A DNA stretch of 64,000 nt, from positions 682,001-746,000 of the forward strand of contig JANFFA010000001.1 of assembly GCA_030848925.1 (NCBI GenBank), written 5' to 3'. A program made the translations under genes and the position numbers. This stretch comes from Rhodalgimonas zhirmunskyi (GTDB taxonomy: Bacteria; Pseudomonadota; Alphaproteobacteria; Rhodobacterales; Rhodobacteraceae). The notes beneath the pieces are model-generated. The model did not search any database. It saw only the letters and a program-made list of their open reading frames with translations, and had not been told where the DNA came from. Positions 52,944 through 62,200 of this stretch are shown here, piece after piece. Within the stretch, counting starts at the first letter, position 1, and the number at the start of each line of letters is the position of its first letter.

Positions 52944-55034
52944 ATGTCATCCAACACACGAACCGCGATCATCGGCGCAGGCTATATTGCCGACTGGCAC
53001 GCCGATGCCATTTCGGCCACCCCCGGCGTTGATCTCGTCGCCGTCTGCGATACCTCGTCCGCCGCCGCCAACGGCTTTGCCGCCGCCCGTGGGATCACCG
53101 CCTTCACCTCGCTCGATGACCTCATCGCCAGCCGCATGATCGACGCCGTGCACATCACCACACCGCCGTCCTCGCACGCCCCGCTCGCCATCCAGTGTCT
53201 GAACGCGGGCCTGCATGTGCTGGTCGAAAAGCCGGTTGCCCTCTCCGCATCCGAAACCCAATCCATCGAGGACGCCGCCCAAACCGCCGGAAAGCTGTTC
53301 TGCCCCGGCCACAACTTCCTTGGCATCCCGTCCTATGCCCGCCTCAAGGACCAGATCGCGCAGGGCAAGCTTGGCCGCATCTCCACCGCCGAAATCACTT
53401 GGGCCTTCCCTCTCGGCCCGCTGCGCGCCGGCCCCTACGGCCTCTGGCTCATGCGCGAGACCAAGAACCTCCTGCTGGAACTCGGCCCCCACCTCTTTGC
53501 CTTCGCACAGGATCTCTTCGGCCCGACCGAAATCCTGCATGTCGAAGCCTCCAAACCGGTCAGCCTCCCCGGCGGCGGCACCCGTCCACAGGTCATCCGC
53601 ATCATGGCCCGCGCGGGTAATGTCGATGTGAATTTCCTGCTGTCCCTCGTGGAAACCCACGACGACCGCGCGCTTACCATTCGCGGCTCTTCCGCCATGG
53701 CGCGGCTCGATTACGCGAATGATGTGCTGACCTTCGCCGCACCCAATGCCGCCGGCCTCGTCGTCAACCCTCTGCGCACCCAACTGGGCCAGGGCTGGCA
53801 AAACCTGCGCGAAGGCCTGCGCAATGCCGCCGTGCAATTCACCTCCCTCAACCAGAAATCCCCCTACGGCCTGTCCTTCCGGGGCCTCTGCGCCGAATTC
53901 TACGCCGCCATCGCCGAAAACCGCCCGCTCGATGCCCGGTTCCGGGGCGCAACGGCCATCAAGGTCATGCAGGCGATCGACGCCGCCTTGCCCCACCTGC
54001 CCGCCGACGCGACACCGCCCAAACCGAAATCCACGCCCAAACCCGACGCCATGGTCATCGGCGGCACCGGCTTCATTGGCCGCGCCCTCACCCGCAAGCT
54101 TGTCGAACATGGCCATGACGTGCGTGTGCTTTCACGTGGGAAAACCGGCCCGTTCGACGACATCGCCGATCACGTCGAAACCGTCGGCGTCTCACTCTCG
54201 GATGAAGACGCGCTGACACAGGCCATGCAGGGCATCAAATACGTCTTCAACCTTGCCAAAAGCATGGACAGCACATGGGACGCGGCGCTGAAAAACGATG
54301 TCGGCACCGCGTTGCGCATCGCCCGCGCGGCGCAAACGGCGGGGGTCGAACGCCTCGTCTACACCGGCACCATCGCGTCCTACGACATGTCCGATCCGAA
54401 CGTCACAATCACCGAAGACACCCCCTTCGGCGACATGTCCGATCGCAACATCTATGCCCGTTCCAAGGCCGAATGCGAACGCCAACTCATGGCCATGCAC
54501 AAGACCGAAGGCCTCCCCCTCACCATCGCCCGCCCCGCCATCGTCGTGGGCGAAGGCGGCCCTCTTCAGCATTGGGGCATCGGGCGCTGGCATGGCGCGG
54601 GCGCGGTCAAGATCTGGGGCGATGGCAACCACATCCTGCCCTTCGCCCTGATCGACGACACCGCCGAAGCCCTCGTGCGCATGATCGAAGTGCCCGAGGC
54701 CTTGGGCGAAAGTTTCAACCTCGCGGGCGAGCCGATGTTCTCGGCGCGGGACTATTTCGATGCCATCCACGACGCGCTCGGCGCGCGCATCAAGGTATCC
54801 ACCGGCCCGCTCTGGCTGTTTTACGGCACCGACGCGGTGAAGTTTCTCCTCAAGACCCGCGTCTTGCGCCGCCGTGGCCTGTCGCGCCCCTCGCTCAAGG
54901 ATTGGAAAAGCCGCGCGCATTACGCCTCTTTCGACAATTCCAAGGCAAAACGCATCCTCGACTGGCATCCAGTCAGCGAAAAAGGCGTCTTTGTTGAACA
55001 GGCGATTACAAAAGCGGGCCTCATGGGCTTTTGA
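52944..55034 (+). CDS. Fused Gfo/Idh/MocA oxidoreductase and NAD-dependent epimerase
   Basis: A 696-residue two-enzyme fusion. Residues 1 to about 350 form a Gfo/Idh/MocA protein (AIIGAGYIADWHADAI, then VLVEKPVALS), and from about residue 370 an extended SDR begins (AMVIGGTGFIGRALTRKL, later YARSKAECE). A Lys/Pro-rich linker (PPKPKSTPKPD) joins them. The same pair of families is encoded as two overlapping genes at 48618-50695. Coupled oxidation and epimerisation of one sugar nucleotide is a reasonable reading. There is no frameshift at the junction. It starts 15 bp after the GT2 gene. Confidence 0.88.
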   Translation: MSSNTRTAIIGAGYIADWHADAISATPGVDLVAVCDTSSAAANGFAAARGITAFTSLDDLIASRMIDAVHITTPPSSHAPLAIQCLNAGLHVLVEKPVALSASETQSIEDAAQTAGKLFCPGHNFLGIPSYARLKDQIAQGKLGRISTAEITWAFPLGPLRAGPYGLWLMRETKNLLLELGPHLFAFAQDLFGPTEILHVEASKPVSLPGGGTRPQVIRIMARAGNVDVNFLLSLVETHDDRALTIRGSSAMARLDYANDVLTFAAPNAAGLVVNPLRTQLGQGWQNLREGLRNAAVQFTSLNQKSPYGLSFRGLCAEFYAAIAENRPLDARFRGATAIKVMQAIDAALPHLPADATPPKPKSTPKPDAMVIGGTGFIGRALTRKLVEHGHDVRVLSRGKTGPFDDIADHVETVGVSLSDEDALTQAMQGIKYVFNLAKSMDSTWDAALKNDVGTALRIARAAQTAGVERLVYTGTIASYDMSDPNVTITEDTPFGDMSDRNIYARSKAECERQLMAMHKTEGLPLTIARPAIVVGEGGPLQHWGIGRWHGAGAVKIWGDGNHILPFALIDDTAEALVRMIEVPEALGESFNLAGEPMFSARDYFDAIHDALGARIKVSTGPLWLFYGTDAVKFLLKTRVLRRRGLSRPSLKDWKSRAHYASFDNSKAKRILDWHPVSEKGVFVEQAITKAGLMGF

Positions 55035-55149
55035 TCGCCCATGTCGGACGAACAGGCCAATTTGGGCTTAATTTGGCCCCAATTTTCTGTTTTTTGTGGA
55101 TCTTGAATGGCTGAGCCCCCGCAAAAGCTTCGCAGGCTTTGCGACGGGA

Positions 55150-55155
55150 TATAAT
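55150..55155 (+). promoter_or_regulatory. TATAAT -10 element before the CpsD-like gene
   Basis: A perfect TATAAT lies 85 bp upstream of the ATG at 55240, with no recognisable -35 at 16-18 bp. Just upstream, an imperfect hairpin GCAAAAGC / GGCTTTGC (55121-55142) and the motif AATTTTCTGT (55081-55090) suggest regulation at this point, where the gap to the previous gene is 205 bp. Confidence 0.3.
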
Positions 55156-55239
55156 TGGGCAGGATTGGATTGAGTGTAATGGGCAGGTGCCGTTTGTCGC
55201 CCCGAAAGACCGCGCCGGGTTCGCCCGAAGGGGCGCGTC

Positions 55240-56934
55240 ATGTCTGATCGTCCGAGCTTCACCCGCAAAACCCGCACGCGCCTCAGCGCCGAGGACCGCG
55301 CCCGCATGCTCGCGGACTTGGCCGGAACACCCAAGTCCGTGACCGAGGCCGAAACCGAACACCCGGACGACGCACAATCGCAATACGCGCCCTCGCCCCC
55401 CGCCCCGGAAGATGACCTGCCCGAGGACACCCTTCCGGACGAGCAGCTTCCAGAAGATAGTCTGCCCGAAGATAACTTGCCCGATGACAGCTGGCCCGAA
55501 GATAGCAGGCCAGAAGACGGCGGGCCCGAAGACGGCGGGCCAAACGACGCCCTGCCCGAAACCGCAACGGCGCACCAAGAGGTCATCGAAGACGAGATTC
55601 CCGTTTTCGACCTCACCCCCGATGCGGCAACTGCGCATAAACCGCGCACCATCAAGATCGCCGCAAAACCGCGCCCGCCGGTCCCCGCGCCCCCTGTCGC
55701 TCCCTCCGAGATCGAACCTGCGCCTGAAACAGAGGCCGAGCCTGAAACAGAGGCCGAATTCGAACAGGTCCTCGAAGCGGCCCCCACCGACACAGTCGTG
55801 GCCGACAGTGACGCCCCAACCGAAACCGAAAAGGCCACCCTCGATCCCGCGCCAGTGGACACACCTCTGACGACCGATCCCACCCCCGAGGACGTACCGT
55901 CAATCGAACCCGCACCAGTCGAGACACCCGCAGGAGCGTCGATTCCCGACGAACCGGCCCCTGCAGAGTTGCCCCCTGTAGAGTTGCCCCCTATCGAACC
56001 GGCTCCCGAAGAACTGGCTCTCGACGAGACCGACCAAATCGACGCGGCCTCCATCGAGATCGCCCCGAGCGAAGCAGAAGCCTTGCCACCGGCCAAAGCG
56101 GTCGCGTCCGAACCGACCCCTGAACCGGCTCCCGAGCCTGTTTCTGAACCCGTTTCCCAACCCGTTCCAGAAGCCCAACCTGCTTTCGATCAGCCCGACC
56201 CGGCTCTAATCTGGGCCAGCCTTCCCACCATTCCGGTCGATGCAAACCACCTCGAGCGTAACCTGATCATCACCGCAGGCCGCCACGATCCCGCCCATGG
56301 GGCCTTTGACGTGTTGCGCACCCGACTGGTGCAAACCCTCAAGGATCACGGCTGGAAACGCGTCGCTGTGACCTCTCCCAGCCGCGATTGCGGCAAGACC
56401 TTCACCGCCGTCAACCTCGCCATCTCGCTTTCGCGTTACGAGGCGATGCGCACCCTCCTGCTGGACATGGACATGCGCAACCCCTCGGTGTCCGACGTGA
56501 TTGGTGCCGATCACCCCGGAAGCATGGGCGATTTCCTGCAAGGGCTGATCCCCCCCGCACAGCATTTCCAGCGCCTCGGGCGCAATACGCTCAACATCGG
56601 CGCGAACCTCGCCGTCGCCCTGAACGACCGGATCGAGCCCTACGCCTCCGAACTGATGAGCGATCCGCTGGCCGATGCCGCGCTCGCCCGGATGATGAAC
56701 GACCTCGACCCCGATGTGGTGCTTTACGATCTGCCGCCCGCGCTTGCTTTTGACGACGTGATCGCGTTCCGCAAACATTTCGACGGCATCCTGATGGTGA
56801 TCGGCGGCGGGCGCACCCGCGCTGACGAGGTGCACGAAGTCATGCGCCGTCTGGGCGAAAATGTGCCGCTTCTGGGCGTGGTGCTGAACCAGTCCGAAGG
56901 CGAAACCCGCGCGGGCTATACCTACGGCTACTGA
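55240..56934 (+). CDS. CpsD/CapB-like polysaccharide tyrosine kinase with long acidic N-terminus
   Basis: A 564-residue protein. Residues 1-35 are basic (TRKTRTRLSAEDRARML). Residues 40 to about 310 are a disordered Pro/Glu/Asp/Ala region with a five-residue PEDxL-like repeat. Residues 330-564 form a MinD/CpsD-type ATPase: an unusual P-loop SPSRDCGKTFTAVNLA (Lys about 386), a second Walker motif LLLDMDMRNPS and DVVLYDLPPAL. The tail YTYGY offers a few tyrosines. Such proteins phosphorylate themselves and regulate chain length with a Wzz-type partner, here the convergent gene at 57039. The first P-loop residues differ from the usual PGEGKS. Confidence 0.82.
   Translation: MSDRPSFTRKTRTRLSAEDRARMLADLAGTPKSVTEAETEHPDDAQSQYAPSPPAPEDDLPEDTLPDEQLPEDSLPEDNLPDDSWPEDSRPEDGGPEDGGPNDALPETATAHQEVIEDEIPVFDLTPDAATAHKPRTIKIAAKPRPPVPAPPVAPSEIEPAPETEAEPETEAEFEQVLEAAPTDTVVADSDAPTETEKATLDPAPVDTPLTTDPTPEDVPSIEPAPVETPAGASIPDEPAPAELPPVELPPIEPAPEELALDETDQIDAASIEIAPSEAEALPPAKAVASEPTPEPAPEPVSEPVSQPVPEAQPAFDQPDPALIWASLPTIPVDANHLERNLIITAGRHDPAHGAFDVLRTRLVQTLKDHGWKRVAVTSPSRDCGKTFTAVNLAISLSRYEAMRTLLLDMDMRNPSVSDVIGADHPGSMGDFLQGLIPPAQHFQRLGRNTLNIGANLAVALNDRIEPYASELMSDPLADAALARMMNDLDPDVVLYDLPPALAFDDVIAFRKHFDGILMVIGGGRTRADEVHEVMRRLGENVPLLGVVLNQSEGETRAGYTYGY
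55414..55563 (+). repeat. 15-bp tandem repeat coding for PEDxL pentapeptides
   Basis: About ten consecutive five-residue units such as LPEDT, LPEDS, LPEDN and WPEDS come from degenerate 15-bp units of the type CTGCCCGAAGATAG. It forms part of the disordered region of the CpsD-like kinase. Copy number could vary between strains. Confidence 0.7.
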
Positions 56935-56962
56935 CGCCGGCTTTCGACGAAGACGGCCGGCG
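56935..56962 (+). terminator. Hairpin after the CpsD-like gene
   Basis: CGCCGGC (56935-56941) pairs with GCCGGCG (56956-56962), with an inner TTCG/CGAA helix, starting directly after the stop codon. There is no T run, so its strength is uncertain. Confidence 0.5.
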
Positions 56963-57013
56963 TCGGCGATCAAAGCCCCCGGCACTAATCCCAATGTTTT
57001 ATTGAAAAGTCCC

Positions 57014-57038
57014 ACCGCGCGCTCAGGCGCAGCGCGGC
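57014..57038 (-). terminator. Hairpin after the Wzz/GumC-like gene
   Basis: Read on the minus strand, CCGCGC and GCGCGG form a stem right after the gene's stop, and an ACTTTTC stretch follows. It faces the terminator of the convergent CpsD-like gene. Confidence 0.4.
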
Positions 57039-58352
57039 TCAGGCCTGCCCCGTGCGCCGCGACACCAGATCGATCACCGTCTGCGCCAGATCCTTCACAA
57101 GGCTCCACCCGGCAAACAGCGCCGCCAGAACAGCGGCCAGAAGCGCCATCCAGAACAGCCGTTTGTTGCGCCGTGTGCCTTTCGTGGTCAGCGTCGGGAT
57201 CGCCACCACGGCCTTCACGTCCAATGCCCGCTCAAGCTGCGCCGGGGTGCGGATCACCGGGTTCATCGTTTCCAGAAGGAAGGCAAGGCCAACCCCCAGA
57301 ATCCCGCTCAGGAACCCGCCCAGCAGGACCTTCTTCTTGCGCGACCCCGAAATCGGGTTTTCCGGCACAAGCGCGGTTTCCAGCACCTCGATCCGCTCGA
57401 ACTGGTCCTGACTGGTCAGAAGCTGGCCCATCTCGGCCTCGGTCGCCTGCCGGTTGATCACCGAAAACTGCCCCTGAAGCTGCTCCAACTTCCGGGTCAG
57501 AATGCCAAACTGCCGATCCACCTCGGGGGCAGCGGCAATCGCGCCGTTGATTTCGTCGATCCGCTTCTGGATCAGCGCCTGTTGTTCGCGCAGCAGGTTG
57601 CTCTGACGCTCGATGACTTCGGCGCGTTGACGCGTGCGCGTCGCTTCCAACTCGATCAGGCTCTGCTCGATCTCAAGAAGCGTCGATTTCAGGGTCTGCA
57701 ATTCATCGCGCTGCGCCGCCACGCCCTCGGGCAAATATGGCGCGTTCTGTTCCTTGAAGGTGGCAATCCGCGTCTCAAGGGCCGACATCTGGCCCTCGAC
57801 CCGCGCCGCTTCGGCCTTGTAGAATTCAAGCGTTTCTTCCGCCGCGACCGAGCGGCGTTGCCGGTTCAGATCCACCAGTTGCATCAGAAAATCATTGGCC
57901 ATCGCCGCTGCCACTTCGGGCACGCTGTCGGACACGGTGATCAACAGCCCAGTTGGCACCCGGGCCTGCCCGAACGCCGCGTTGGGGTCGGTCAGTTGGG
58001 TAATCCGCGTGCTTTCCCGCAAGGCCGCAACCTTGCGCTCAATCGAAAAGCCGGTGCCGGCGTAAAGGTCATACTTGCGCACCATCGCGATGATGTTGTC
58101 GCGTGCCATCAGCTTCTGTTCGAAAATGCGAAGGCGTTGTTCGATGCCGTTGCTCTGCGTCGTGGGGGGCGTGTTTGTCGCCGCAATCGTGGGGCTTTCG
58201 ATTTGCGCCACCGCCGTCGCCTCATAGATCCGCGCCTGGCCCAACGTCCACCAGATCGTGAACGCAACCCCTGCGATCACGATCGCAACGATCAGCCAGA
58301 GGCGTCGCCGAAGCATGCCCAGAAAATCACCGAGCGATTGAATCTGGCCCAT
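57039..58352 (-). CDS. Wzz/GumC-like polysaccharide chain-length protein
   Basis: A 437-residue polysaccharide co-polymerase. It has an N-terminal membrane segment (LWLIVAIVIAGVAFTIWWTL), a periplasmic coiled-coil region (residues about 140-320, rich in Gln, Glu and Leu), a Pro/Gly-rich ENPISGSRKKKVLLGGFLSGILGVGLAFLLE second segment, and a third hydrophobic segment near the end (LFWMALLAAVLAALFAGW). It controls length or export of the polysaccharide, probably with the convergent CpsD-like kinase. Opposite orientations are unusual for the pair. The start MGQIQSLGDFLGML at 58352 fits the family. Confidence 0.88.
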   Translation of the reverse strand: MGQIQSLGDFLGMLRRRLWLIVAIVIAGVAFTIWWTLGQARIYEATAVAQIESPTIAATNTPPTTQSNGIEQRLRIFEQKLMARDNIIAMVRKYDLYAGTGFSIERKVAALRESTRITQLTDPNAAFGQARVPTGLLITVSDSVPEVAAAMANDFLMQLVDLNRQRRSVAAEETLEFYKAEAARVEGQMSALETRIATFKEQNAPYLPEGVAAQRDELQTLKSTLLEIEQSLIELEATRTRQRAEVIERQSNLLREQQALIQKRIDEINGAIAAAPEVDRQFGILTRKLEQLQGQFSVINRQATEAEMGQLLTSQDQFERIEVLETALVPENPISGSRKKKVLLGGFLSGILGVGLAFLLETMNPVIRTPAQLERALDVKAVVAIPTLTTKGTRRNKRLFWMALLAAVLAALFAGWSLVKDLAQTVIDLVSRRTGQA

Positions 58353-58506
58353 GGTCCAAACTCCGTCTGTCGCGAAATTCCCTGCCCCCGCAGGAATTTG
58401 GCCATCCTTGCTTTACCGGGTTACATCGCGCTTCTTGAACAAACGCGCGATCAGCAGCCAGTCCTGCCAACCCCAAGCTCTGACAAATATAGCGATCTCG
58501 CCTCAT

Positions 58507-58535
58507 TTTTGCCAGTATTATCATAATTTTGCCAG
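58507..58535. promoter_or_regulatory. Direct repeat upstream of the Wzz-like gene
   Basis: TTTTGCCAG occurs at 58507-58515 and 58527-58535, exactly 20 bp apart, or about two helix turns, in an AT-rich stretch about 155-183 bp before the Wzz-like start. Read with the gene it is CTGGCAAAA twice. It resembles a two-site activator arrangement. Confidence 0.35.
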
Positions 58536-58543
58536 AAACAGAT

Positions 58544-58562
58544 CGTTTCCCTAAAGGAAACG
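58544..58562 (-). terminator. Hairpin between the PPTase and Wzz-like genes
   Basis: CGTTTCC (58544-58550) and GGAAACG (58556-58562) form a 7-bp stem with a five-base loop, 13 bp beyond the PPTase stop. No T run follows on the minus strand, so termination is only possible. Confidence 0.35.
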
Positions 58563-58574
58563 GCACCTCTGCGA

Positions 58575-59294
58575 TTATGCTACAATTTCAATATCTTGAA
58601 GCGCGCTCATGAAGCAAATGATGAAGCCCCCCACCGCAAGGCAACGCCCCTGCACGACCTCCTGCGCGCCGTAGCGCCCCGCATCACACAGGAACCGCGC
58701 TTCGAACGCCCCGTGGTCTACGTCAATAACGACCTCTACATCACTGAAATTCAATAACTTCCCACCTTGGGCGAACTGCAATTTGTAAACGCACTCCTTG
58801 GCCGAGAACAGCTTGCGCGCCGCCCTGTCGCGCGCCCCCGGTTCAAGCCCCGACAGCCACGCGCGCTCGGCCTCGGTGCAGACCAGATCATGCAGATCAC
58901 GCGGCAGCCCCAGATCCGGCTCAACGTCCACCGCCAGCGCCGCATGCACCCCGGAAAACCCAAGAACCGCGACAGCTGCGCCCTCGCAATGCGAAATCGA
59001 CCCGACAAGCCCCTCGGGCCACTCCGGCGCGCGGTCCGCCGCCATCGGCACCGGCGCGGGCAGAACACCCAGATCGTCCATCGCCCGATGCGCCGCGCGC
59101 CGCCCGGCGGCAAACTCGGCGCGTCGCACCGGAACGGCCCGCGTCATCGCCGCCGCTTCCGAGGCGAACAGATCGTCCTTCCCCTCGGGCTGCGACGGGT
59201 CTTCCACGGCAAAAGTCACGCCCTCAGGCAACACCTCGGACAGCGCCAATCCCAGCGCCGCCAGCGGTGTGAGGTCACGCGCCACCCCGCTCAC
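58575..59294 (-). CDS. 4'-phosphopantetheinyl transferase, EntD/Sfp-type
   Basis: A 239-residue protein with the family motifs: RRAEFAAGRRAAHRAM, VGSISHCEGAAVAVL, LAVDVEPDLGLP (Mg2+-binding Asp/Glu) and FSAKECVYKLQF (KExxYK). It transfers the phosphopantetheine arm of CoA to carrier domains. Its ATG overlaps the NRPS stop by four bases (ATGA), so its natural target is that protein's carrier domain at about Ser1436. It lies downstream of the NRPS in the same operon. Confidence 0.93.
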   Translation of the reverse strand: MSGVARDLTPLAALGLALSEVLPEGVTFAVEDPSQPEGKDDLFASEAAAMTRAVPVRRAEFAAGRRAAHRAMDDLGVLPAPVPMAADRAPEWPEGLVGSISHCEGAAVAVLGFSGVHAALAVDVEPDLGLPRDLHDLVCTEAERAWLSGLEPGARDRAARKLFSAKECVYKLQFAQGGKLLNFSDVEVVIDVDHGAFEARFLCDAGRYGAQEVVQGRCLAVGGFIICFMSALQDIEIVA

Positions 59295-62200
59295 CCCCGC
59301 GCCGCGCGCCGCCGCGCACGCATCTCGCGCCGCTTCGACATGATATCGCCGGCCGCCTCACTCACCGGGGCCACGGGCCGGTTCGCCGCAGGCACGGCCA
59401 CAGGCGCGGCCACCGGACTTTCGACAGCCCCAGGCTGCTTGGTCACCGGGGCTTTCACCACAGTCCCAGCCCGCTTGGACGTGGCCGGTTGCGCCGGGGT
59501 CAGTTGCCCCCCGCCCCCCGCTTCGGCCAACTCGCGCACCCGCGCGCCCAGCGCCGCCAGTGTCGGGAAGCGGAACACATCGGTGATCGCCAACCGCGGC
59601 ACGTTGCAACGCACCCGGATTTCCCGATGCGCCTGCACCGCCAAAAGCGAATGACCGCCCAGGTCGAAGAAACTGTCACCCGAGCCGATATCGCTCACGC
59701 CCAGCACATGCTGCCAGACCTCGGCGATATGGGCCTCGACATCACCCGCTGCCTCTCCGGCGCGCGGCTTCGCAACCTGCGCGGCCTTGCTTTCGGCCCG
59801 CACGCGTGTCGGCGCAGGCAGGGCCTTGCGATCCACCTTCTTGTTTGGCGTCAACGGCAGGGCCTCAAGCCGCACGATCGCCTGCGGCACCATGAAGGCC
59901 GGCAAATCACGCCCCAGCGCATCCTTCAGCACCTCTTCCACAGGCGCATCCCCGACGACATACCCAACCAGCCGCAGATCCCCCGGCGTATCCTCGCGCG
60001 CGATGACAACCGCCTGTCGCACGCCCGGCTGCTCCATCAGCCGCGCCTCGATCTCGCCCAGCTCAATCCGATAGCCGCGCAGCTTCACCTGCGTGTCGGC
60101 CCGCCCCATGAAGTCCAGCTTGCCATCGGCCCGCCAGCGCACCAGATCGCCGGTCGCATACATCCGCCCGCCGTGAAACGGGTTCTGCACGAACCGCTCG
60201 GCCGTCAGGTCCTCGCGCTGCCAATAACCCCGCGTGACACCCGCGCCGCCGATAAACAACTCGCCCGCCACACCCACCGGGCACGGCGCGCCCGCCTCGT
60301 CCAGAACGTAAACCTGCGTGTTGGCAATCGGCGTGCCGACATTGACCACATCCTCGCCCGTCTGCGCCGTTTCGGTGGTCGACCAGATCGTCGTCTCGGT
60401 CGGCCCATACATGTTCTCGATGCTCGCGCGGGTGATCTGGCCGAACTCTTCGACCAGCGCACCGGGAAGGGCCTCACCCCCGATCATCAGGTGCTTCACC
60501 CGGCCAAGCGCCATCCGCGCTTCCTCGTTCATCGTGATCATCCGCGCAAGGCTCGGCGTGCATTGCAGATGCGTCACCCCGTGGCGCACGATCTGCGCCG
60601 CGATCGAGAAATCATCCTCCGCGATCCCCTCGGCAAGGTTGGCACGCCGATGCACCTCGGCCAGCCGCGGCAACCCGTCCAGCACCACGTCCGGCGCTAT
60701 GCCGTAATCGATCAGGCAGCCGATCTCGCTCACCCCGATCCGCTTCAACTGCTCCACCCGGTCCAGCGCATCCTCGACCGATCCGAACAACCCGCTGTCC
60801 TCGAAATAGCGATCGAAGGCGAACTCCAGGATCGCATCCAGCTCATCCTCGCCCAATGTCTCAAGGTCCAGATCGAACGGCGTATCCACCCCCTTGGGCT
60901 TCTTGAATGCTGGAAAGGTCCAGGCATATTGCTTGATCAGCACGGCAGCAGCGGCAAGGTAGTCCTTCATCGGCCCCCGCGCCACTTCGCGCGCCTTTTC
61001 ACGCGTCTCTGCCACGTAGGTGTGCAACATCAGCGTCACGTTGAAATCCTCGGGATCATGCCCCGCCTTGCGCAACGCCTCGTGATAGATCTCGATCTTG
61101 CCGCCGACCTCGTCGATCGACTGGCCCAGAAGGTGGGTCAGGACATTCGCCCCGATCTCTCCGGCCTCGCGCCACGTGTCCGGGTTGCCCGCGATGGTCA
61201 GCCAGATCGGCAATTCCTTCGACACCGGCCTCGGCTGGGTCAGGATGGCACAATCCTTGCCGTTGCCGTTCGGGAATTCCACCGTCTCGCCTCGCCAAAG
61301 GCGGCGCAGTTTGTCGATCGTGTCGAACATCGCCACCTTGTTGTTGGGCGGCGCATTCTCGGGGCGCAGCACGAAATCGTCGGGTTGCCAGCCGCTTGCA
61401 ATGCCCAGTGCCGCACGCCCATTGGTCAGGTTGTCAATCACCGCCCATTCCTCGGCCACGCGCAGCGGATGGTGCAGCGGCGCCACGCAAGACCCTGAAC
61501 GCACCGAGATATTCTTGGTCACCGCAGCCACCGCCGCGCCCGTCACCGCCGGGTTCGGGTAAGGCCCGCCAAAGGCCGCAAAATGCCGCTCGGGCGTCCA
61601 GACGGCAGAAAACCCGTTTGCATCGGCAAACTTCGCCCCCTCCAGAAGCAGCCGGTATTTCTGCTCGCCGGGGCCATCGTCATTGCCCCAATAGAACAGG
61701 CCGAATTCCATCCCCTTGCCGGTCATGGCGATCCGGCCATTCGACACCAGCGTCCGGCTCTCATCGCCCGACAGGACAAGCTTGATCCCCCGCGCCAGCG
61801 TCCAGAACAACTCCAGCACCGAAATATCAAAGCTCAGGCTCGTCACCCCAAGCCAGACACCGCCCTTGTCATGCGAAATCCGCTGATCCATGCCGGTAAA
61901 GAAGTTCGACACATTGCGATGCTCGACCATCACCCCCTTGGGCCGCCCGGTAGAGCCGCTGGTATAGATCAGATAGGCCAAATCTTCGCCCGAAACTCCG
62001 CTCTCCAGCCGCGCCTCGGGGGCCGCCGCGATCCGCGTATCCTCGTCCAGCACCAAAAGCGCTGCGGTATCCACCGCAGGCAGCGCCCCCCGCGTCGCCC
62101 GCGTCGTCACGATCACCGGCGCGCCGCTGTCCTCGACATAAAGCGCGATCCGCTCCGCCGGGTAATTCGGATCAAGCGGCACATAAGCCCCGCCCGCCTT

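Noticed and set aside
59489-61498. Plus-strand 669-residue frame opposite the NRPS
   Set aside because: It is antisense to the clear A-domain and monooxygenase motifs and is Arg/His-rich without any domain.
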